Positions 34,227 through 43,385 of a stretch of DNA of 64,000 bases are shown piece by piece. The stretch is from contig NZ_AP028664.1 in assembly GCF_041154455.1 (NCBI RefSeq), forward strand, positions 4,155,001-4,219,000, written 5' to 3'. How positions within the stretch are numbered: the first letter of the stretch is position 1; each line of letters opens with the position of its first letter. A model generated the notes under the pieces. It searched no databases. It was not told the DNA's origin and saw only the letters and a program-made list of their open reading frames with translations. The translations under genes were made by a program, and so were the position numbers. The stretch comes from Variovorax sp. V213. GTDB taxonomy: Bacteria > Pseudomonadota > Gammaproteobacteria > Burkholderiales > Burkholderiaceae_C.

Positions 34227-37200
34227 GCCGCCGTTCCCGCCCGGCGGATGACGACGGCCGGTGGCAATGGCAACGGCGGCGTTGCATGGCGCTGCCGCGG
34301 CTCTTGCTTCCGGCTGGCCAGGTTGCGCACGATCTGCCAGAGCTGCATGCCATTGGAAGCCTTGGCCAGAACCAGGTCGTCGGACCGAATCGAATCGATC
34401 AGGGTCCGCTCGAGTTCCTCCAGCGTGCCCGGCGCATGGACCAGCGACGCGGGCGGCAACGCAAGCGCAATGCGCTCTCGCAGTGCGCTCATCCGGGGGC
34501 CGAACAGGAAGACGAGCGCAGGTTCGCATCGGGCGATGGGTGCCACGAGCGCCCCATGGTATTCAGCCGCGCCGCTGCCAAGCTCCAGCATGTCGCCCAG
34601 CACCAATATCTTTCGGCCGGCGGTGCATGGTTCCTGGGCGACCATCGCCAAGGCCGATGCCATGGACAGCGGATTGGCGTTGTAGGACTCGTCGACGAGC
34701 CGGAATACCCCACCCTCGATTGGGAACGCCTCGAGCTGGCCGCGCCCCGGCAGGGCTGCAAACGCTGCCAGTTGCGAAGGGACGGCGGCATCGTCGAGCG
34801 CCAACGCCCGCGCCACGGCAAAGCACGCCAGGCTGTTCAGCGCCATGTGGCGGCCTTTCGCGGCAAGCGAATACTCGAAGGTCCGGCCCTCGCAGCGGGC
34901 CGTGATTCGGCCCGAAAGCGGATCGTGCGCTTCGAGCCGGATGTCCGCCGAGGCGGCCTCTCCGTACGTCAGCACCTCGAGCCCCTTGGCCCGTGCCCTT
35001 TCCAGCAGATGGTCGAAGTGATCGCTCTCGGTGCACAGCACGGCATGGGCACCCGGGCGCATGCCTTCGAAGATATTGGCCTTGCGCCGTGCAATGTCGC
35101 GGGCCGTCTGGCCCTTGCCCAGGTGCGATGCGCCAACGTTGGTGATGATGGCGAGGTCGGGCTGGACCAGCTTGATGTTCTGGAATTCCGGCGCGTTGAT
35201 GCCGCTCACGGCGGCTTCAAGAATCACAAGGTCGGTCGCAGCCGGAACGTTGGCCAGCATGGCGAGCATGCCCACGCGCGAGTTGTAGTTGTCGACGGTC
35301 GAAAAGACGCGCAGCGACGACGAGAACGCCTGGGCCAGCATCTGGCACACCGAGGTCTTGCCGGCGCTCCCCGTGACGGCCACCACGCGGCCCCGCAAGC
35401 GCTGACGCGCCGCGGCGCCCAGTTCGATGAGCGCCTGGATCGGATCGTCGACCCGCAGCACCGGGAGCTTCGGATCGAGCCCGTCGACGGGCTTGCTCAG
35501 CATCGCGCCCGCCAGGCGCGGCTGCAGCCGCACCAGATGCTCGGACCAGTCCGGCGTTTGTGGGCCCTGGGGCTTGGCATAGCGTTCGTGCAGTGCCCGC
35601 GTCTTTGCGTCCGAGACAGCGAACAGCGCCGGCCCGGGCAGCAGACGCAGAAACTTTTCTCCGCGCGGCACCGAACGCACGAACCAGCCGGGCGGCGGTT
35701 CGACCAGCCAGGTGCCCCCGGTCACCGCCGCCAGCTGCGCGGCATTCCAGGTCTGCCCTGGTTCGTCGGGCAGGTCGGGTGGCAGCGCATCGGGCGGCGT
35801 CACGCGGTAGCGCGGCGCGGGCGGCCGTGCATCCCGATGGGACCGGACCGCGAACGAAACAGGCCGCGGCACGCCGATCCGTTCGATGGGCCCGGCATCG
35901 CTGGCCAGGCCGATCTCGAGCCGAAGCTGCGCGTCGTGCAGCAGTCTGGCTGCGGGTGGCCGCAGGCCATGGAAGTCGCGATAGATGCGGCCCGGCTGCC
36001 AGCGGCTGGTGGGCCACATCCAGTCGCAGGGGTCGTGGTCCATTGCGAGGCCCCAGGGCGGCATGGTGGCCGGCGCTGCCGGCACGGCACGAATGTCGAG
36101 GCGCCAGTCGGTGTCGATGGCCTCGTCGATCTGCCAGAAGGTCTCGACGTACAGCATGCCGCGGCCTGCCATGGCTGCTGGCGCGGCCCGCACGCCGAGC
36201 AGCCGCAGCGGCCCCAACGACAGGGGCTGTTCGAGCGCCGCCCCGGGTGGCACCGCCGAAACAAGCCATTCCTCGCGCGGCTGTTGCACGGGCTGGACAG
36301 CCTCGGGCCTGCGAGCCACCTGCGGCAGCGCCGGCAATGCCTTCGGCTTCCTGGCGGGCGGAAGCAGGTCGAGCGTGCACTGGCCGCTGGGCGCGCACGT
36401 GAAGTCCGATCCGAGTGCCGCGGATTTCTGCAAGAAGCGGCTGGCCGCCGCCACCGCGCGCTCGCCTTCGAGCTGCGCCGTATGGCCGAAGCCCGTTGCG
36501 ATCGGCGTGAACACCACGCGCCGCACGCCGTCGACGCCCAGGTGCAGCGAGAACACGCCGCTTTCGTCGCTGTCCTTGCTGCTGCGGCTGATGGCGTCGA
36601 ACAGGAGATCGCCGGCGTCATGGATGATGGGCCGGCCATTGTGGATCTCTACGCCCTGCAGCACGTGCGCCGACGCACCCAGCACCGCGTCGGCGCCGGC
36701 CTCGATGATGGCACGGCCGACGGCAATCTCTTCGGTGCCAGGGCAAGGCTCCCGGTTCTTTCCCCAATGCACCGCCACCAGCACCACATGCGCCTTTTCG
36801 CGCGCGGCGGCGATGCGGGGTGCGAGGCACGCCGCCCACTCCGAGGGCGATGACAGCGGCAGGTACGCATTGCCGGCCGTGGCCTTGCCCGCGGCAAAGC
36901 GCGGCTGGGTGGCGTCGAGGGCGAAAAGCGCCACGTTCAGGCGCCCTGCGCGCCGCAGCACGGGCGTGAGCGCGGCGTCCAGGTTCGGACCCGAACCTGC
37001 ATGCCCGATGCCGGCGGCGTCGAGCAGCGCGGCCTGCTCCGCGAGTGCCTCGGCGCCGTAGTCGCCGCTGTGGTTGTTGGCGGTGGCGACCACGTCGATG
37101 CCGGCCTCGGTGAGCAGGCGCAACATCTCGGGCCGTGCGCGGTAGTAGTGCGGACCGGCCTCGCCCTTGGGCACTCCCTGCTCGCCCCGACTGGCAACCA

Positions 37201-39067
37201 CGCACTCCAGATTGACGATGCGCAGGTCCGCCTCGGCCAGCACCGGCACGCCGCCGAGCACCGACGCCACGCCGAGTTGCCGCGTGCGGTAGTGCTGCCT
37301 GCGGCCCAGGTTGACGTCGCCACCCCATGCCACCACCGATGCGGCCGCCTTTTCGTCCGCATGCGCGGCACACTTGTGGGGGTCTTCGTTCTCCCGCGCT
37401 TGCATGAACTTGAGGTAGGCCACATAGCCCGAGAGATAGTGCTCCACGTCGTCGATGCGCACGCGAAAGCTGTGGTGCTTGATGAAGAACGAGCCGGCAA
37501 CACGGTCGGGGTTGCGAAAGAACATCGCCAGCTCGGGCCAGAAGTAGCCGTTGGCCAGGTAGCGCGCGCGATGCTCCAGCGCGCGGTCGAACTTGTCGCG
37601 GTCGAAGCCCTCGAGCAGGGGCCGCAGCGCGGGGTCGGCAGCGAGCCGCGCCACCATGTCGCGCGCGGCCATCATCAGTTCCAGCAGCGTCGGAAAGGTG
37701 GTGATGCGCTCGAGCACGAAGTCCAGGTAGTCGGCCACGTTCTGCAGGCCGAAGCGGTAGTAGCGCGTCTCGGGCCGATGGCGCGTGAGCTCGTTCACGC
37801 AATAGCTCAACCAGTGGTCGTGCGCGCGCCAGTGCTCCGCGGCAATGAAATGGTCGAAGGCTTTCTCGACGACCGCGAGCCAGCGCGGATCGCGCGTGAG
37901 CCCGTACAGGCGCATGAGGCCGAAGGCCGCTTCCCCGTCGTAGTAGATCACGCGGAACGCATCCTTCACGTCGAGCGCCGGGTGGTTGAGCACGTGGACG
38001 AAGCGCCCGCTCGCCGGGTCCTGCATGGCCTGGATGCCAAGCGCCAGTTGCGCCATCAGCGGCAGGTATTGCGTATCTCCGGTGAGCTCGGTGTATTTGA
38101 CGAAGGCCAGCAGGCACACCGCGTTGCCGCCGAGCTTGATCTCATTGCCGACGTCCAGCAGGTAGGCCGCGCGCGTGCCGTCGGGCAGCTCGACCTGTCG
38201 GATGAGCCGTGCCGTCAGGAAGCCCAGCGAACGGTCGATGGCAGCCTTTTGGGTATCGCTGCGGGTCAGCTCCCAGGCTTCGAGCAGCGCATAGGTCGAG
38301 CTGGCGTGGCGCAGGGTGTTGTAGGTGGGAATCGCGCGGTCGAAGCACGGAAACCAGCCGTAGTGGAACTCGCCCGTGGGCTTGACCTGCGCGGCGAGAT
38401 ACTCGCTCGCGGTGTCGACGAGGCGGCGCACCTGGCCCGCGTTCCAGTCGGGCAGCGTGCGATAGCCCGCGGCCTGCCCCGTGGCCGTGAGCGGCCAGGC
38501 CCCCTCGGCATCGGCGTAGGCACCGCGCGTGATGAAGCACCACACCGGCGCCGCATCGTCGGACGGAAAATCGGACTCGGCGCCGAAGCGCCTCTTGGCA
38601 TGGAGGCGCAGGTTGCCGGGGTTGGGCTCCGCGTGTTCCACGGTGCCGTTGTAGAAGATGGCGCTGCCGTTGATCTCTTGTGCGAGCAGCGCCGCGTCGA
38701 ACCTCGCATCGAACGACACGCCCTGGCTGAAGTAGTTGCGCTTGGTTCGCGAGAGGCGGGCCTTCAGCGTGCCCCAGGTCATGGCCTCGACCTGTTCGAC
38801 GAGCTCCACGCGCACGCGGCCAGGCCGCATGCCGATGCGCTGGACGAGCGCGAGCGCCGCATCGCATGCCTCGCGCCAAGCCTCCTCGGCGCTGCCCCCG
38901 CGGCCCACGGCCACGCGTGCGCGGCTCATGCCGTCGCCCAGGGCAATGAACACCACGCAGCCGGCCTCGGGCGTGGCGGGCTGGCACTGCAGCGTGCCGT
39001 CCGGGCCCGCCAGGACCTGCCTGGCGCGGTTCAACAGATCCATGGGGGGCGTCGGTTCTTGGGTCAT
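34223..39067 (-). CDS. 1614-residue CapA/MurF multidomain fusion, putative poly-amino-acid or amide-ligase system
   Basis: One uninterrupted frame. Residues ~1-180: unrecognised domain with TWGTLKARLSRTKRNYF. Residues ~190-570: helical, alpha/alpha-toroid-like region (YNTLRHASSTYALLEAW, DVGNEIKLGGNAVCLLA, YYDGEAAFGLMRLY). Residues ~578-870: CapA-type metallophosphatase (GGDVNLGR with D584, VNLECV, TANNHSGDYG, VAVHWGKN, HVLQGVE). Residues ~880-1200: linker plus beta-sandwich-like part (DHDPCDWMWPTSRWQPG). Residues ~1220-1600: MurF-type ligase with intact P-loop GSAGKTS (K1237), NYNSRVG, ITNVGASHLGKG, and DESYNANPLSM. No signal peptide. Start 39067 is preferred because it lies after non-conserved sequence. 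It overlaps the hydrolase gene. CapA and Mur-ligase proteins meet in poly-gamma-glutamate synthesis; the product here is unknown. Confidence 0.85.
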   Translation of the reverse strand: MTQEPTPPMDLLNRARQVLAGPDGTLQCQPATPEAGCVVFIALGDGMSRARVAVGRGGSAEEAWREACDAALALVQRIGMRPGRVRVELVEQVEAMTWGTLKARLSRTKRNYFSQGVSFDARFDAALLAQEINGSAIFYNGTVEHAEPNPGNLRLHAKRRFGAESDFPSDDAAPVWCFITRGAYADAEGAWPLTATGQAAGYRTLPDWNAGQVRRLVDTASEYLAAQVKPTGEFHYGWFPCFDRAIPTYNTLRHASSTYALLEAWELTRSDTQKAAIDRSLGFLTARLIRQVELPDGTRAAYLLDVGNEIKLGGNAVCLLAFVKYTELTGDTQYLPLMAQLALGIQAMQDPASGRFVHVLNHPALDVKDAFRVIYYDGEAAFGLMRLYGLTRDPRWLAVVEKAFDHFIAAEHWRAHDHWLSYCVNELTRHRPETRYYRFGLQNVADYLDFVLERITTFPTLLELMMAARDMVARLAADPALRPLLEGFDRDKFDRALEHRARYLANGYFWPELAMFFRNPDRVAGSFFIKHHSFRVRIDDVEHYLSGYVAYLKFMQARENEDPHKCAAHADEKAAASVVAWGGDVNLGRRQHYRTRQLGVASVLGGVPVLAEADLRIVNLECVVASRGEQGVPKGEAGPHYYRARPEMLRLLTEAGIDVVATANNHSGDYGAEALAEQAALLDAAGIGHAGSGPNLDAALTPVLRRAGRLNVALFALDATQPRFAAGKATAGNAYLPLSSPSEWAACLAPRIAAAREKAHVVLVAVHWGKNREPCPGTEEIAVGRAIIEAGADAVLGASAHVLQGVEIHNGRPIIHDAGDLLFDAISRSSKDSDESGVFSLHLGVDGVRRVVFTPIATGFGHTAQLEGERAVAAASRFLQKSAALGSDFTCAPSGQCTLDLLPPARKPKALPALPQVARRPEAVQPVQQPREEWLVSAVPPGAALEQPLSLGPLRLLGVRAAPAAMAGRGMLYVETFWQIDEAIDTDWRLDIRAVPAAPATMPPWGLAMDHDPCDWMWPTSRWQPGRIYRDFHGLRPPAARLLHDAQLRLEIGLASDAGPIERIGVPRPVSFAVRSHRDARPPAPRYRVTPPDALPPDLPDEPGQTWNAAQLAAVTGGTWLVEPPPGWFVRSVPRGEKFLRLLPGPALFAVSDAKTRALHERYAKPQGPQTPDWSEHLVRLQPRLAGAMLSKPVDGLDPKLPVLRVDDPIQALIELGAAARQRLRGRVVAVTGSAGKTSVCQMLAQAFSSSLRVFSTVDNYNSRVGMLAMLANVPAATDLVILEAAVSGINAPEFQNIKLVQPDLAIITNVGASHLGKGQTARDIARRKANIFEGMRPGAHAVLCTESDHFDHLLERARAKGLEVLTYGEAASADIRLEAHDPLSGRITARCEGRTFEYSLAAKGRHMALNSLACFAVARALALDDAAVPSQLAAFAALPGRGQLEAFPIEGGVFRLVDESYNANPLSMASALAMVAQEPCTAGRKILVLGDMLELGSGAAEYHGALVAPIARCEPALVFLFGPRMSALRERIALALPPASLVHAPGTLEELERTLIDSIRSDDLVLAKASNGMQLWQIVRNLASRKQEPRQRHATPPLPLPPAVVIRRAGTAA

Positions 39068-39137
39068 GCAGCCGCGAATGATGACAGGCTGCGCCGCGTC
39101 CGCAAATCCCGGACGACCGCACCTTTGGCGCCACGCC

Positions 39138-39674
39138 CTAGGCCAGCGAGCGATAGAAGTAAGTGGTGTCGCACAGCCCGCCGTCCGGCAGCAACGCAAA
39201 GCCCGGGATCACGCCGAGGCGCGTCCAGCCGAGGCGGCCATAGAGCCGTTCGGCCTCGGCGCCCGACGTGTCGAGCACGAGCAAGGTCTTTGCGCGTTGG
39301 CGGGCGAGCTGCTCGGCGGCCTGCATGAGCAGCGCACCCATGCCCTGGCGCCTGGCGCGCCGGTGCACGAGCAACTTCGCCACCTCGCCGCGATGCGGCT
39401 GGTTTTCCGGCAGTTCGAGCACGAGCTGCACGGTTCCGACGATGCCCTGCGCGTCTTCGGCCACCAGTAGCGCGCGCTCGCCGCGTGACACGCCTTCGGC
39501 CACGCGTTGCCAGAACGCCAGTGCGCGCTCGGGGGTCAGCGGCAGCATGAAGCTGACCGACGCGCCGCCTTCGACGCAATCGATGAGCACGTCGGCCAGC
39601 TGCCGGAGCTGCGCGTCGGCGAAGTCGGAAAGGATGCGAACGCGTGGCACAGGGGTTGCAAGGTCGAACGTCAT
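39138..39674 (-). CDS. GNAT family N-acetyltransferase
   Basis: 178 residues with the GNAT fold: LPLTPERALAFWQRVAEGV, then the acetyl-CoA motif A region VAKLLVHRRARRQGMGALLM (R/QxxGxG/A as RRQGMG), and motif B DTSGAEAERLYGRLGW. The substrate is unknown. The ATG at 39674 follows the stop of the XRE-cupin gene by one base, so the regulator and the enzyme are one transcript. The pairing of a cupin-type regulator and an acetyltransferase suggests a small-molecule resistance or polyamine-like function, as inference. Confidence 0.85.
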   Translation of the reverse strand: MTFDLATPVPRVRILSDFADAQLRQLADVLIDCVEGGASVSFMLPLTPERALAFWQRVAEGVSRGERALLVAEDAQGIVGTVQLVLELPENQPHRGEVAKLLVHRRARRQGMGALLMQAAEQLARQRAKTLLVLDTSGAEAERLYGRLGWTRLGVIPGFALLPDGGLCDTTYFYRSLA

Positions 39675-39675
39675 G

Positions 39676-40263
39676 TCATCTCCACGAAGAGGGCGAGGTT
39701 GCGATAACGACGGCATAGCGCGCAATCTGCCTGGTGGGGTTGTAGTAGCTCATGGGGCGGTCGAGCACCAGCGCCAGGCAGTCGCCCCCGTCCAGGCGGT
39801 AGTGATCGTTGCCGACCGTGATTTCGATGGTTCCTTCGAGCACCCACACTTGCTGATGAACCTGGGGTTCCCGCGCGCCGGTTTCATAGGCCACGCGCGC
39901 CTTGGGCGGAAACAGAACTTCGACGATGTGGATGGGTGATGCGGCGCCGCTCGGCGACACGTTCCGGCGCACGTAGCCGGAATGCGGATCCCGCCATTGC
40001 GGCTGATCGGCCAGCCGCGATACCGGCCCAGGCACAGGCCGAGGTGCCTCGAACAACGAGGCCAACGGAACGCCGAGGCCTGTTGCGAGCTTCTCGAGCA
40101 GCACCGCCGTCGGACTGCTTTCGCCGCGCTCGATGAGCGAGATCATCGAGCGGCTGACGCCGCAATGCGCAGCCAGCGCATCGAGCGAAAGGCCGCGGTC
40201 GGCGCGCAGGTCTCGCACGCGCTGCGCGATGCGTTCATTCAGGGTTGGGGCTTGTTCATCCAT
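39676..40263 (-). CDS. XRE-family regulator with C-terminal cupin domain
   Basis: 195 residues. The N-terminal HTH spans about 10-65 (LRADRGLSLDALAAHCGVSRSMISLIERG). The cupin domain covers ~110-190 (HQQVWVLEGTIEITVG, LDGGDCLALVLDRPMSYYNP). Such proteins (PuuR/SutR-like) sense a small ligand in the cupin pocket. The frame is open upstream of the ATG at 40263, but the region holds a dyad, so this start is preferred. Co-transcribed with the acetyltransferase gene. Confidence 0.87.
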   Translation of the reverse strand: MDEQAPTLNERIAQRVRDLRADRGLSLDALAAHCGVSRSMISLIERGESSPTAVLLEKLATGLGVPLASLFEAPRPVPGPVSRLADQPQWRDPHSGYVRRNVSPSGAASPIHIVEVLFPPKARVAYETGAREPQVHQQVWVLEGTIEITVGNDHYRLDGGDCLALVLDRPMSYYNPTRQIARYAVVIATSPSSWR

Positions 40264-40264
40264 G

Positions 40265-40287
40265 ATATCGGAATAAATATCCAATAT
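40265..40287. promoter_or_regulatory. candidate operator upstream of the XRE-cupin gene
   Basis: An imperfect 23-bp dyad: ATATCGGA and TCCAATAT flank a 7-base A+T spacer, with 7 of 8 arm positions symmetrical. It begins two bases upstream of the regulator's ATG, which suits autorepression. Function inferred. Confidence 0.4.
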
Positions 40288-40300
40288 GCCGGAGGAAAAG

Positions 40301-41959
40301 TCAAGGCGACCCATCGACTGTCTTCGGCCTGGACGAGGGCTCCCACGAATCGGGCGTGGTCGCGACCAGTTCCTTGAGGTTGGACCACGGCTTTGCGCCC
40401 GGCACCGTGGTGCCGCCCGTGATGGCCACCTTGGCGAAGGCAACCATCCGCTCGCGCAGGTACTGCCTGTCCCTTTCGGGCCAGGTCTCGATCGAATGGG
40501 GCGCACGGGCCACCACGACTTCACGCGCGCCACGGATACGGTCGTAGGCGGCCACGGTGCCTTCCAGTGTTTCCGCGCGGTCCCACAGGCCCTTGCCGAA
40601 GAATGCGGCCGGCCACTTGTGCATGCCGGCCAGGGGTGCCGAGTTGGGATAGAAAAGGATGTGATGGTCCGCCGCCATGCCTCCGAGAAACAGGTTGCGG
40701 TCGGCCAGGTCGGGCGACGCAGGCAGGTAGCCCGCGCCGCTGGCAAACGAAGACAACAGGATGGCGCCCTTGATGTTCGAGAGCCCTTTGGGCGGGGAGC
40801 ATTCGGGCACCGGCATGTCGTAGCTGCACGAGCCCGAGAAATTCTTGGCCATGGCCCATGCGGTCGACATCGAGCCGCGCGAATAGCCGCCGAGCAGGAT
40901 GGGAATGCGCGTCGACGCCATGCCGCCCAGCAGCCTGCCGGCGGCGTCGTGGCCTTCGAGCACGCGGCCGTCTGGCGTGAGAAGCCGCAGGCCGCTTCCC
41001 GTATCGAACTGCGCCAGCACGCGGAAGACGTCCTCGCCCTGCTCCAGCGTGTGGGTGTCGCTGAAGCCACCCGAGATGCCCTCGCCGCGCCGGTCGTAGG
41101 CCAGCACGTCGAAGCCCGCCTGGTTGAGCGCATCGAGGTTCTCGCGCCACCAGCGCTGGCCCATGGTCTCCGTGGTGGCGTTCGGAAACCTGATGTCCAC
41201 CGTCCTGCCCGTGGCCGGGTCGATGCGGTAGACCTTTTCATCGGGGTGCTGAATCGCCGTGAGCTGCCCGCCGCCGCCCGGCGCCATGACCACCAGCGCG
41301 CGCGTCTTGCCGCCCTTGCCGTCGTCGACGCCGCGGCCTTCGATGTACCAGCCGCGCAGCTTGACCGGCTCGGCCATCTTCAGGTCGATGCGCTCGAAGG
41401 TGTCGCGCGGCACGGTGAACTCGACCACGAAAGTGCTGGCATCGGCGCGCGCAATGCCTTCCTCGTAGGGCGCTTTGGCGAAGAACGCCGGACGGCGGAT
41501 CTGCCGCAGATCGACGGCGCCGTCCGGATCGATCTTTCCCGAAGGATCGACCATGCCGGTCGTTCGGGTCGAGCGCGCCTTGTTCGGCGGCAGCCAGCGC
41601 TGCATCTGCGCGTCGATGCGCGCAAAGCAGGCGGCGTCGGCCTTGCAGGTGCGCCAGCGCTCCTTCAGGCGCGCATCGGTGAACTCTTCGACGTAGTAGT
41701 CGCCTCCGGCATACCCCGCAGGCGGACGATGGGCGGTGACGCCGAGCGGTACGCACACGGTCCGGCCGTTGGACTGCGGCAGCCGGTAGCCGGGCAGTTC
41801 CTGGTTGCGGTCGGTACCCACCCACGCGCGGCAATCGGTGGGCGGTGGCTCCCCCCTGGCGCTGCTGGAAACGGCGTTTCCGTGCAAGGAGCAGCCGCCG
41901 ATGGCCAGGGCCACGAGCATCGCGCCTGCAGCCAGGCCCGCGCGAGAGAACGTGTGCAT
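40301..41959 (-). CDS. alpha/beta hydrolase lipoprotein
   Basis: 552 residues. A lipoprotein signal peptide ends in LAIGGC (lipid-modified Cys near residue 23). The hydrolase core has LVVMAPGGGGQL (oxyanion region), GFDVLAYDRRGEG, and the nucleophile elbow GGYSRGSMS; a late histidine (RAPHSIETW) could complete the triad. Between these, a ~200-residue N-terminal part with TDCRAWVGTDRN is family-specific. An esterase or peptidase exposed at the membrane is likely. It precedes the XRE-cupin gene on the same strand by 37 bp. Confidence 0.8.
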   Translation of the reverse strand: MHTFSRAGLAAGAMLVALAIGGCSLHGNAVSSSARGEPPPTDCRAWVGTDRNQELPGYRLPQSNGRTVCVPLGVTAHRPPAGYAGGDYYVEEFTDARLKERWRTCKADAACFARIDAQMQRWLPPNKARSTRTTGMVDPSGKIDPDGAVDLRQIRRPAFFAKAPYEEGIARADASTFVVEFTVPRDTFERIDLKMAEPVKLRGWYIEGRGVDDGKGGKTRALVVMAPGGGGQLTAIQHPDEKVYRIDPATGRTVDIRFPNATTETMGQRWWRENLDALNQAGFDVLAYDRRGEGISGGFSDTHTLEQGEDVFRVLAQFDTGSGLRLLTPDGRVLEGHDAAGRLLGGMASTRIPILLGGYSRGSMSTAWAMAKNFSGSCSYDMPVPECSPPKGLSNIKGAILLSSFASGAGYLPASPDLADRNLFLGGMAADHHILFYPNSAPLAGMHKWPAAFFGKGLWDRAETLEGTVAAYDRIRGAREVVVARAPHSIETWPERDRQYLRERMVAFAKVAITGGTTVPGAKPWSNLKELVATTPDSWEPSSRPKTVDGSP

Positions 41960-41998
41960 GTTCTTGTCTCCTTTGGTTCCGCGCGCAGCGCGCGCCCG

Positions 41999-43261
41999 CT
42001 ACAAAAGCATGAATGCCGCGGCGGCCACGAGTGTGGGACCGAGCGCGCCCAGCAGCAACCCGCCGGCGCCGATGGTTTCGTCGGAGAAGCCGTGCTTCAG
42101 CAGCGCGACGCCGGCGGGATTGGGCGCGTTGGCAATCACCGTCAGTCCGCCGCCGGCCACCGCGCCGGCCACGAGCATGTATTTCGACTCGTCCGAAATG
42201 GTCGCGATCAGCGAGCCCAGGTAGGTGAGCGCTGCGTTGTCGGTGATGGCTGTCAGGCCGAGCGAACCGAAGAACAGGGCCAGCGGCTCCAGACTCGAGA
42301 CGACCGGCTCCAGCCACCAGCGCTGCATGCCGCCGAGCACCACCAGGCCGGCAAGAAAGAATCCGACGAGGAGCGCTTCCTTGATGATCAATGGACTCTG
42401 GTGGCGCTCATAGGCCTGGGTGAAGCCGAGGAACATCAGGAACAGGCCGAGGAATGCCACCGGATGATGGGCGAACAGCACGATGCCTGCGAGCAACACG
42501 AGGTGCGTCAGGGCCACGGTCACCGGCACGGGCACCTCGTGCAGGCCGGGCTCCGTTTGCGACGGCGCGGGAGCCAGATGCTTGCGCAGCACGAAGGTGG
42601 CCATGGTGGCATTGACGACAACGGCCACGGCGGCCTTCCAGCCGAAGGTGGCGAGCATGAAGGCGCTGTCCCACTGCCAGGTCGAGGCCACCATCAGCAC
42701 CGGCGGCGCGGCATAGGACGTGAGGGTGCCGCCGATCGACACGTTGACGAACAGCACACCAAGGGCCAGGTACTTCACCGCTTCGGGCACCTGCGGCCTG
42801 AAGATCTGGGGTGCGAGCATCAGCGCCGCGATCGTCATGGCTGCGGGCTCCGTGACCAGCGAGCCCAGCAGCGGAACAGCCGCAAGCCCGAGCCATGCCG
42901 CGGCAACGGGCGTCGGCAGCGGCAGCACCCGGGCGACGATGCCAACACCCGACATGACCGTGCGCAGCACGGGCCGGGAGGCAGCCACCACCATCACGAC
43001 GAAAACGAACAGCGGTTCGGTGTAGTTGCGCGACTCCGCATAGCCGAGCGCGCTGTCGCCGCCGATCACCAGGCCCATCGCCAGCACGAGCACGATGGCC
43101 CAGAACCCGAAGACGACTTCAACCTCGCCGAGCAGGTGGAACAGGCCGGCGTGGCGTGGATAGCGATGCGACAGCCGTTCGAACTGCTTGACGGCAAAGG
43201 TATGGACGAGGGCCGCGGCAAAAATGGCTGCGGCGATGTACTGGATGACGGGTTCTTGCAT
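41999..43261 (-). CDS. putative Na+/H+ antiporter family membrane protein
   Basis: 420-residue integral membrane protein with about 11-12 hydrophobic segments. Motifs LVTEPAAMTIAALMLAP, SIGGTLTSYAAPPVLMVAS and TAITDNAALTYLGSLIA fit the putative Na+/H+ antiporter family (ion-transporter superfamily with paired P/N-rich re-entrant loops). Substrate ions not provable from sequence. The gene is on the minus strand, 39 bp upstream of the lipoprotein hydrolase gene. Confidence 0.82.
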   Translation of the reverse strand: MQEPVIQYIAAAIFAAALVHTFAVKQFERLSHRYPRHAGLFHLLGEVEVVFGFWAIVLVLAMGLVIGGDSALGYAESRNYTEPLFVFVVMVVAASRPVLRTVMSGVGIVARVLPLPTPVAAAWLGLAAVPLLGSLVTEPAAMTIAALMLAPQIFRPQVPEAVKYLALGVLFVNVSIGGTLTSYAAPPVLMVASTWQWDSAFMLATFGWKAAVAVVVNATMATFVLRKHLAPAPSQTEPGLHEVPVPVTVALTHLVLLAGIVLFAHHPVAFLGLFLMFLGFTQAYERHQSPLIIKEALLVGFFLAGLVVLGGMQRWWLEPVVSSLEPLALFFGSLGLTAITDNAALTYLGSLIATISDESKYMLVAGAVAGGGLTVIANAPNPAGVALLKHGFSDETIGAGGLLLGALGPTLVAAAAFMLL

Positions 43262-43385
43262 GGGATGGGCGTGGCGGGTCCGCGAGGCGGCCCGACCATC
43301 GCATGAACCTGCGGCGCCGCATGGAAGACAAGCGGCTCCGCACCCGGCCCCAGTTTAACGGGCGTGGAACGCGCGGGCGGGCGCG

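Noticed and set aside
34070..39328. Long plus-strand open frames opposite the 1614-residue fusion
   Set aside because: They reflect codon bias of the real minus-strand gene; no motif or ribosome site supports them.
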